From assembly GCF_902167145.1 (NCBI RefSeq), contig NC_050097.1, positions 225,513,034 through 225,577,033 on the forward strand: a DNA stretch of 64,000 bases, in the 5' to 3' direction. Source of the DNA: Zea mays. Lineage: Eukaryota; Streptophyta; Magnoliopsida; Poales; Poaceae. The notes under the pieces are model-generated. The model was not told the origin of the DNA, ran no database searches, and saw only the letters and a program-made list of their open reading frames with translations. A program made the translations under genes and the position numbers. Position 1 is the stretch's first letter; the number at the start of each line of letters is the position of its first letter. Positions 58,270 to 64,000 of this stretch are shown here, piece by piece.

Positions 58270-58471
58270 TTTTACAATCACAGGCGGTTTTGTCTTAGGG
58301 TCCGCTTGTGAAAAGAATAGAGCATCACAGGCGGTCCTAAACAAAAACCGCTTGTGATACTATTACATCACAGGCGTACTAAACCGCCTGGGACATCACA
58401 GGCGGTTTTCTAACCGAACCGCCTGTGATGTAAAAATCCTACCGCTTGTATAGAGCCAAATTGTACTAGTG
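58270..58471. repeat. Right subterminal and terminal repeats of the CACTA element
   Basis: Alternating ATCACAGGCGG and CCGCTTGTGA units, then CCGCTTGTATAGAGCC and the terminal ...TTGTACTAGTG. Fewer units than at the left end. Confidence 0.9.
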
Positions 58472-58660
58472 TCGGGGATCGCGCCCTTCCATGGAGGAGT
58501 GGACTGCGCGTACGGCGTACCTTCCATGGAGAGCCGGGTTTGCCGAGGCGAGGCCACGAGGCCCGACGAGATTGCTGCGGGTGAGGGCGAGCTTGCCGCG
58601 ACGTCCTCGGTGGTCCAAGAACGGGTGGGTAGGAGGAGGGAGAGCCGAGAGCGCACTTGC

Positions 58661-58857
58661 CTTGGTGATGACGATGTCGGAGTCACCGAGGGAGACGGCG
58701 CAGGCGCCGTCGTGGTAGATGCCGGTGATCCTGAAGTCGCAGGCCTGCTCGGTGTCGTTGCTGGCGATGAAGACGCTGACCTTGGTGCCCCCGCAGCTGG
58801 ATCACGGACGGCTTCACGACGCTGAACACGAGGTCCCACTGGCGGGAGCTGTCGCCC
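58661..58857 (-). pseudogene. Captured fragment resembling a LURP-one-related protein
   Basis: The minus strand reads GDSSRQWDLVFSVVKPSVIQ, shifts frame by one base near 58788, then reads VSVFIASNDTEQACDFRITG and VSLGDSDIVITK. This matches the central part of LURP-one-related (DUF567) proteins. The exon end is followed by GCAAGT. It is flanked by a 23-bp direct repeat (58531-58553 and 58860-58882). GC-rich, in Helitron orientation, close to the Helitron 5' end. Recognised from memory; moderate certainty. Confidence 0.55.
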
Positions 58858-59108
58858 TGGAGCCGGGTTTGCCGAGGCGAGGCGGCGGCGCTCGCTGTTG
58901 TAGATCCGTGGGCGGGCGCGGAGGGAGCACGGGAGGGAGCGGCTGCGGCGCGGCTGCGGGAACCGTGGGGGATGCGGGATCCGTGGTGGGGGCGGGGCGA
59001 TGCGTGGGGGGTGAGAGCGTGCGCATCGGACGGCTGAGAGACTCTAGAGCGTATTGGACGGTTGAGATCGTCGGAAGGCAGAACAAAGCAGAGGCAGCCT
59101 ACCCCTTA

Positions 59109-59130
59109 GAGCCTTAATAAGTAGTATAGA
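59109..59130 (-). mobile_element. Helitron 5' terminus
   Basis: The minus strand starts TCTATACTACTTATTAAGG, the characteristic 5' end of maize Helitrons, preceded by A. It defines the right border against the LRR gene's 3' flank. Confidence 0.75.
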
Positions 59131-59284
59131 TAAGAGACAAAGAATAAAGAAAACAAAAGAGTCGCTGAGTTGTTAGACCAAAGTGATAATAAGAGGATAT
59201 ACAGTTGTTGTATTGTATACATGTAAGCTACATTGTAGGAGATATTAAGTCTACAAAACATCTAAGTAAAACACTGGCTTACTC

Positions 59285-60391
59285 CTATCTCTGGAGAGAT
59301 GATATTACATCAAAAAAGTTTATTGGATCTGTTCCTCTCCCAAAAGAAAGAAAGGAATGGAATAGCATTATGGAAACAGTGGCGAAGAACGCCAACAGGA
59401 ATGCGGTTACGCTCATCGTGTAAAGCACCGGATCCTCCTCCTGATATGATGCGCCTGCAGCTTCCTCCTTTATCGGGCTGGAATCGGATACGCACGTACT
59501 GTGAAGGTTGACGTTGCCAACGTAACTCTCCGTGCTGAACGTGCTGAACTGACCTGACCATGGCACGCATCCTGACAAGTTGTTGTATGCCACCGAGAAC
59601 ACCTCCAGCGACCATAGCTTAGTCAACTCGCATGGTATCTGTCCACTCAAACCATTGTGGGACAGGTCCAGGCTTTCAATGGCACGCATGCCTGCAAAGG
59701 TGGCTGGAATCTGTCCCGTGAAGAAATTGTTGGACAGGTTGACCGACTTGACGCTGCTCAAATTCCCCATCTGAAACGGAATTTCTCCGGAGAGCATGTT
59801 CGCAGACAGGTCGATGCCAAACATGAGATCGAGAAAGCCTGAACTGTACACACGAACGCTCCCCTTAGTAGAGAACGTGAAGCTCTGGACGATGCTGTAC
59901 TGGCTGGTAGTAGTAAACATGAAGGACGGATCATCTATGTCGCCCAGGCCAAGGCCCAGCAGCTCCACATCAAGAAAGCTTTGTAAACAGGCCTGATTGT
60001 AAGACAAATCCAGCTGCTGGAGCTCATGAAATGCTGAAAAAATCGCCAAGTTCAGATTCCAGCACCCACCTCCGGTGGTTGAGTTCAGCCTCAGATCCGA
60101 CAAGTTGAGATCTACCACTCTTGTGCCGTTGTTGCATCGGACTCTTTCCCACGAGCAGCAGTCATCGCTTTGTTTCCAAGAAGCACGAACACTGTACCTT
60201 CCCTTCAACGTGGACCGGATGTGTATGAGAGCAGTTGTCTCCTCAACGATGCTGCCACATATCATGGGCGACATCAATATGATGTGTAGAACCCAGAGCA
60301 TGGTTCTTAATAATGGAGGGTAGCAGATTATCTTCAGCTCAACTATGATGATACTTCCCTTGGCCGTTTGATTTATCCGTGTGGTCATCAC
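59285..60391 (-). CDS. LRR receptor-like protein lacking most central repeats
   Basis: Single-exon frame of 368 codons. The likely start is the Met at 60301 (MLWVLHIILMSPMICGS, a good signal peptide), giving 338 aa. The N-terminal LRR cap (ETTALIHIRSTL, DDCCSWERVRC) and one repeat (LQQLDLSYNQ) join abruptly, near residue 140, to the segment that normally follows the island domain (TFSTKGSVRVYSSGFLDLM). Three C-terminal LRRs (DLSANMLSGEIP, NLSNNFFTGQIP, DLSHNGLSGQIP), an acidic juxtamembrane segment, one membrane helix (VTAFLLAFFATVSIMLF) and a short tail without kinase follow. Family members are plasma-membrane receptors for ligands. The missing middle suggests an in-frame deletion, so ligand binding is doubtful. 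It lies 150 bp from the Helitron end. Confidence 0.85.
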   Translation of the reverse strand: MMTTRINQTAKGSIIIVELKIICYPPLLRTMLWVLHIILMSPMICGSIVEETTALIHIRSTLKGRYSVRASWKQSDDCCSWERVRCNNGTRVVDLNLSDLRLNSTTGGGCWNLNLAIFSAFHELQQLDLSYNQACLQSFLDVELLGLGLGDIDDPSFMFTTTSQYSIVQSFTFSTKGSVRVYSSGFLDLMFGIDLSANMLSGEIPFQMGNLSSVKSVNLSNNFFTGQIPATFAGMRAIESLDLSHNGLSGQIPCELTKLWSLEVFSVAYNNLSGCVPWSGQFSTFSTESYVGNVNLHSTCVSDSSPIKEEAAGASYQEEDPVLYTMSVTAFLLAFFATVSIMLFHSFLSFGRGTDPINFFDVISSLQR

Positions 60392-60610
60392 AAGAGCCAG
60401 GTTGGTATTTGAACACTTGTTTGGTTTTTTACCTGTTATTATAGGCCCTTTAGGACTTGGGGTTTCATGCGTGTGCTTCTAACTTTCAATTCTCCTTTTT
60501 GAACGGAAGATTATGAATGAAAACGAAAAGCATAGGCTTATCAAGTATCAACTACATGAACTGGTTATTTTTGAGTTAGAATTCTCTTTTGTTGTGATTT
60601 GTGCTAGGCG

Positions 60611-60729
60611 CTCTTCTTCTTCTTCTTCTTCTTCTTCTTCTTCTTCTTCTTCTTCTTCTTCTTCTTCTTCTTCTTCTTCTTCTTCTTCTTCTTCTTCTTC
60701 TTCTTCTTCTACTACTACTACTACTACTA
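60611..60729 (+). repeat. (TTC)n then (CTA)n microsatellite
   Basis: About 33 uninterrupted TTC units (60611-60710) pass directly into about six CTA units. It lies 5' of the LRR gene (220 bp upstream of 60391), so a length-dependent promoter effect is possible. Long uninterrupted runs imply high instability. Confidence 0.95.
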
Positions 60730-61037
60730 TCATCAATACATGAACGGCAGATCTCCCGCCATTCCTTTCAAAAATATATATCAAACTGTAAATTCTAACC
60801 TTACCATTAGTAGCTGGACACTTCATAGCCAACACGTTGACCTTCACGAGACATGCTAGGAAAAAAATATAAATCCCAAAATATCTTAAAGATATAAGAT
60901 ACATCTTGGCGATCAATTCCGTACATTCTAACATTTATCGATAAGAACACCGATGTGATGTATTCAGTTTTCTAAAAAAAACTACCATCTCCACTGTCAT
61001 AAATACTCCAAAGTACATCCACAAAGTTGATGTCTAA

Positions 61038-61262
61038 GAGTGTGTTTGGTTTGAGGAATGAAGTGATCCATCTTCTTCTCACTGCTCACATTTTTATTTG
61101 GTTTGTTGAATAGAATGAGTTGATCCATTACCACCCCATTCCTCATAAGCTAATAATTAGTATATACATGAGCGGTGAGTTGATTTCACAAAAATTGATG
61201 GAATGAACTTATGATGCATCATCTCATGAAGCATTGGGTGACTCCACAAACCAAACACACCA
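61038..61262. mobile_element. Tourist-like MITE, 225 bp
   Basis: Terminal repeats GTGTGTTTGGTTTG on both ends (right end reverse-complemented), with TAA on both sides (61035-61037 and 61263-61265). No ORF. The TAA target is diagnostic of PIF/Harbinger-type elements. Confidence 0.8.
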
Positions 61263-61772
61263 TAAATTACCCACCTTTGGTCACTATAAAAGTAACCTAC
61301 AATAACCCCTAGTCTGCAAATTACCTAATATGCCATTGTGGAAAATAATCTGAAGCAACTATCTAAACTACATATTTGCACCAACATTTTAAATAATCTA
61401 AAGTAAACCCTCCACGACGCTGCACTGTCTTCTTTCCCTAATACAAGAGGGCGAAGTTGTACTTGCCACTACGTGGAAAGCTGCTTTCGAAAAGGAAATC
61501 TTGATTTGAAGAATCTAAGTAACTTCCTTAATTCATTTCTGAATTATCCATCTCCATAGCAACTAAAACAATCTAACGTTACCTTTTGAATGGACAGCTT
61601 CAATGCATAGAGAAAGGGGTTGAATTGCATAAGCAGACATGCAAATCTGGCCTAGCAGGCCTCACATGTCCGTCTCACATGTCCGTCCGAAAGGTGTTTG
61701 TGTTTTCCTTTCTTCTACGTGATGCAACTTGGTGTATAGCTTTATCATAGGTGTATGAATAAGTTCACATAT

Positions 61773-62003
61773 CACGTGATTGGTTGGCTGGGCGTGGAAT
61801 GCCTGCCTCGCTTCAGCCTAGGCCGCTGGGAAAGCGGCGTAGCCGCATCTCCGTGCATGCAGGCTAGCGAAACATAGGTTACGTTGCAAGCGTGGGCGCA
61901 GGATGAGTTCATCCTCTACAGCCAACCAATCACACACCGTGCGCAGTTAACTGTATGTGGTGCGCCTATGCGTACTTGGCTATAGACAACCAATTATCAC
62001 GTG
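61773..62003. repeat. Foldback-like inverted repeat cluster
   Basis: CACGTGATTGGTTGGCTG at the left is matched in inverted form by CAGCCAACCAATCAC (61919-61933) and again, less well, by CAACCAATTATCACGTG (61987-62003). It could be a small MITE with a nested inner end, but no convincing target duplication was found. Confidence 0.4.
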
Positions 62004-62111
62004 GATAGTGTTTGCAAGCAAAAACAGGCACACTCGAGTAGCTATAAGAGAAAGCACAAATAATATATGCAACAAGAATAAATGTGAGACAAACCAATTA
62101 AGAGACACATA

Positions 62112-62312
62112 GGCCTTGTTTGGCACAGCTTATTTTCAGCTTCTTCACAAATTTAAGCAGAAGTTCTGCCAAACAGACAGCTTCTGCAGCAGCTTATCAG
62201 TTCAGCCGCTTCTCAAAATGAACTAAAAGCAGCCAATAAGCAGAAGCTGCTTTTTACCAGCTTATCAGATAAGCTGTTTTTTCAACAAGCAGCAGCAGTG
62301 CCAAACATGGCC
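62112..62312. mobile_element. Small MITE, 201 bp
   Basis: Ends GGCCTTGTTTGGCA and TGCCAAACATGGCC form a 14-bp inverted repeat with one mismatch, flanked by ATA on both sides (62109-62111 and 62313-62315). The interior is self-complementary (AGCTTATCAG / CTGATAAGCT-like). Superfamily is probably PIF/Harbinger-like; not certain. Confidence 0.65.
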
Positions 62313-62570
62313 ATAACTTTACTTGATAGAAGTTTAGGACCATCTATAAAAGATATCATAAGAACAAGAGTGAGAATAGAACTATATGACCAGCAAGTAA
62401 ACCAAAAGCAAAATAAAAAAAATTTGTAAGATGACTAAATAGAAGTATAACATAGGATTGGTCGAGATGACTAGCTTTTGAAGTGACACCAAAGGTCAAG
62501 GTGAGAATAAGAGTCTATAGTCCTTAGGGCGACCATTCTAGTCTAGGTTAGTAGTCCTACAGTTAGCAAG

Positions 62571-63105
62571 GCTTTGATACCACTTATGTCACACCCGGTT
62601 TTGAAGGCAAACCGAATGCGAACCATGTACGTGTCAGGATCAGAAACTCACGTACACAACGATTACATAGTTGAACATAATCACACATTGCTCAAAATAA
62701 ATAGCGGAAATAGTACTTTATTACATCAAGATGTCCAAGACATCCAAAGAGTCATTAACTTGACATAATCATTAACATAATCAAAGTGCGGAATACGAAA
62801 CGTAGAAGATAAGGCCTTCACAGACAGCTGACTGAGGGTTTGCCATTAAATACGACTAGAACTCATCGAAATCTTGAAACTCCTAGAAATCCTCCATGTT
62901 GCCTTCATCTTCACCTGAGCACTAATGGCAATGTGGACAACCTGTGGTGGATGATTTTTAAAGCAAGGGTGAGTACACATCAACGTACTCAGCAAATGTC
63001 CCATTTGGTTAAAGTGGACTAGTTGTATATGGGGTTAAGGTTTAAGCAGTTGCTTTTAGTTGGTCAGATATTTATTACTAGTAGAAAAGTGAAGTTTTAG
63101 TAATA
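62571..63105 (-). mobile_element. LTR retrotransposon fragment (5' LTR plus primer site)
   Basis: The plus strand shows GCTTTGATACCA (complement of TGGTATCAAAGC) then CTTA and TGTCACACCCGG. On the minus strand this is an LTR end (...CCGGGTGTGACA) followed by a Met-tRNA-type primer site. The LTR would extend right to the Helitron terminus at 63106, where it is cut. No coding part recognised. Confidence 0.5.
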
Positions 63106-63134
63106 CTAGTCGGTTGCCCGTGCGTTGCGATGGC
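63106..63134 (-). mobile_element. Helitron 3' terminus (body extends beyond the window)
   Basis: The minus strand reads CGCAACGCACGGGC...CCGACTAG then T. The hairpin is weaker than at 31539 (CCAT/ACGG). The element would continue to the right, past 64000. Confidence 0.5.
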
Positions 63135-63789
63135 TTACAACAATACCCACGTAAACTATTCATAAAAAAAATCAAGATTTTTTATTGACTGTCTCCGCTA
63201 TCTTTATAATATATATTTTTGATTTGGCTAACTGATGTTATTGTTTACTCCATGCAAATATGTCTTGGTACAACACTACCAATGAAGTGAGCGATTAGAA
63301 GACAGTTCACAACGATTGACTGAATGAACAGAGATTATAAAATGACATAATTCCATCATAAAGAGACCAAATAAGAGAAAGTTTGTGAGATCAACTTTCT
63401 AAAAAAGTCCCATGAAGTCAAACTTATAAAAAAATAGATCAAAATATGGAGTGATTGCTAAAGTCAGGCATCAATAAAAACTGGATGCGCTCCATATAAG
63501 TTATGCTACTTCGTAGCAATTACTAACGTTTAAAACAAAAAATAACCTTTCATTTTGCTGTTAGTGTGACAAATCATTGCTGCTCAATCCAATTCAGCAA
63601 CCTCAAACACCATGTAGTCCATTGCGTCAATGTGGTCTCATAAACGACATAATGCTTGCAAGAGCCAAGAACATCGTGCCATACTAGGCTGTAGCCTCGG
63701 TCCGTAGTACTGGCCCGACCCGACACGATTATTTTTTATTTTACAAAAAAACATATATACCTATATATAATTTATATTCAATATTAAAA

Positions 63790-63890
63790 ACATCTTAGCG
63801 TGATGTTCTACTGGTTAGACAGTTTCACCCTGTCTCCCACCCTTCTTCTATCATGGCATGGGTTCGGATCCCACATCCTGCACCGTTTTT
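63790..63890 (+). other. tRNA-like patch (possible SINE or tRNA relic)
   Basis: TGATGTTCTACTGGTTAGAC resembles a tRNA D-arm/A-box region, and GGGTTCGGATCCC, about 70 bases on, matches a B box. It is embedded in a longer repeat with GGCCCGACCCGACACG and CGGGCTGGCCCGACACAG at its sides, so it may be part of a transposon. No full cloverleaf was built. Confidence 0.3.
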
Positions 63891-64000
63891 TAATATTTTG
63901 CGCTGATTTAATTAAATAAATCGACGGGATAACGGGCTGGCCCGACACAGTTAGCAGGCCAGTATGACGTGTCTGTGTCATAGTTGTGGCCCGCGTGCAT

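Larger units (their letters stand above)
46856..58471 (+). mobile_element. CACTA (En/Spm-type) DNA transposon, 11.6 kb
   Basis: Begins CACTACTACAGG and ends ...ACTAGTG. Reverse-complementing the right end gives CACTAGTACA and, further in, CTCTATACAAGCGG, matching CTCTATACAGGCGG on the left. A 3-bp duplication TCG flanks it (46853-46855 and 58472-58474). Both ends carry ACATCACAGGCGG repeats in both orientations. Two divergent transposase-type genes are present with long intact frames, so the element may be, or recently was, autonomous. It is inserted in the Helitron, near the captured LURP-one-like fragment. Confidence 0.95.
31539..59130 (-). mobile_element. Probable Helitron, enlarged by two nested insertions
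   Basis: The minus-strand 5' end at 59130 reads TCTATACTACTTATTAAGG, and the 3' end at 31539 has the CCCGT...ACGGG hairpin (loop of 8) then CACTCACCTAG. The flanks are A on the 5' side and T on the 3' side, as expected for insertion between A and T without duplication. Subtracting element D (7.4 kb) and the CACTA (11.6 kb) leaves about 8.6 kb, a normal size for a gene-carrying maize Helitron. No RepHel gene was seen, so it is non-autonomous. Three gene fragments inside share its orientation. Pairing of these two termini is inferred; the 12073 terminus is an alternative 3' end. Confidence 0.6.

Noticed and set aside
60548..60934. ORF with a long Glu or Leu run
   Set aside because: Produced by the (TTC)n microsatellite read in different frames.

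Overview
The window looks like a heterochromatin-like intergenic stretch of a grass genome, most likely maize (Zea mays) or a close relative. This is inferred from Sirevirus-type Copia elements whose LTRs carry many short CACCGGAC...GTCCGGTG palindromes, from maize-type Helitron termini, from a CACTA element with ACATCACAGGCGG subterminal repeats, and from Tourist-like MITEs. Most of the 64 kb is transposable elements nested in one another. The only convincing host gene is a truncated LRR receptor-like protein gene at 59.3-60.4 kb.

Layout. 1-9054: minus-strand Sirevirus A; its left LTR runs off the window, gag is intact and pol has a frameshift. 9055-15208: sparse sequence with a Tourist-like MITE, a small unrecognised ORF and a Helitron 3' terminus. 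15209-25779: plus-strand Sirevirus in tandem form (LTR-gag-pol-LTR-truncated gag). 25780-29273: an unrecognised, broken coding region. 29274-30470: 3' remnant of a Ty3-like element with an antisense gene fragment. 31539-59130: a probable minus-strand Helitron enlarged by two later insertions, a Ty3-like element (35349-42708) with gag and an antisense gene but no pol, and an 11.6-kb CACTA element (46856-58471). What remains of the Helitron carries fragments resembling mitochondrial processing peptidase beta, a LURP-one-related protein and an RTE1/DUF778 protein, all in the Helitron orientation. 59131-64000: the LRR gene, a TTC microsatellite, two MITEs, an LTR fragment, another Helitron 3' terminus and a tRNA-like patch.

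The most notable system is the CACTA element. It has two divergent genes: a rightward TNP2-type transposase and a leftward six-exon gene that joins a plant Transposase_24-like region to a Ulp1-like (C48) cysteine protease domain. Between them is a perfect 81-bp-arm palindrome built from the same motif as the element's subterminal repeats, flanked on both sides by mirrored TATA boxes. It looks like a two-way promoter that could be controlled by the element's own DNA-binding protein. The same central region holds two back-to-back inverted repeats of a B3-domain gene fragment, a GC-rich minisatellite and a 190-bp tandem duplication.

All functional calls come from reading the sequence and its translations; no database search was run. 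Family names for the LTR elements are left open.
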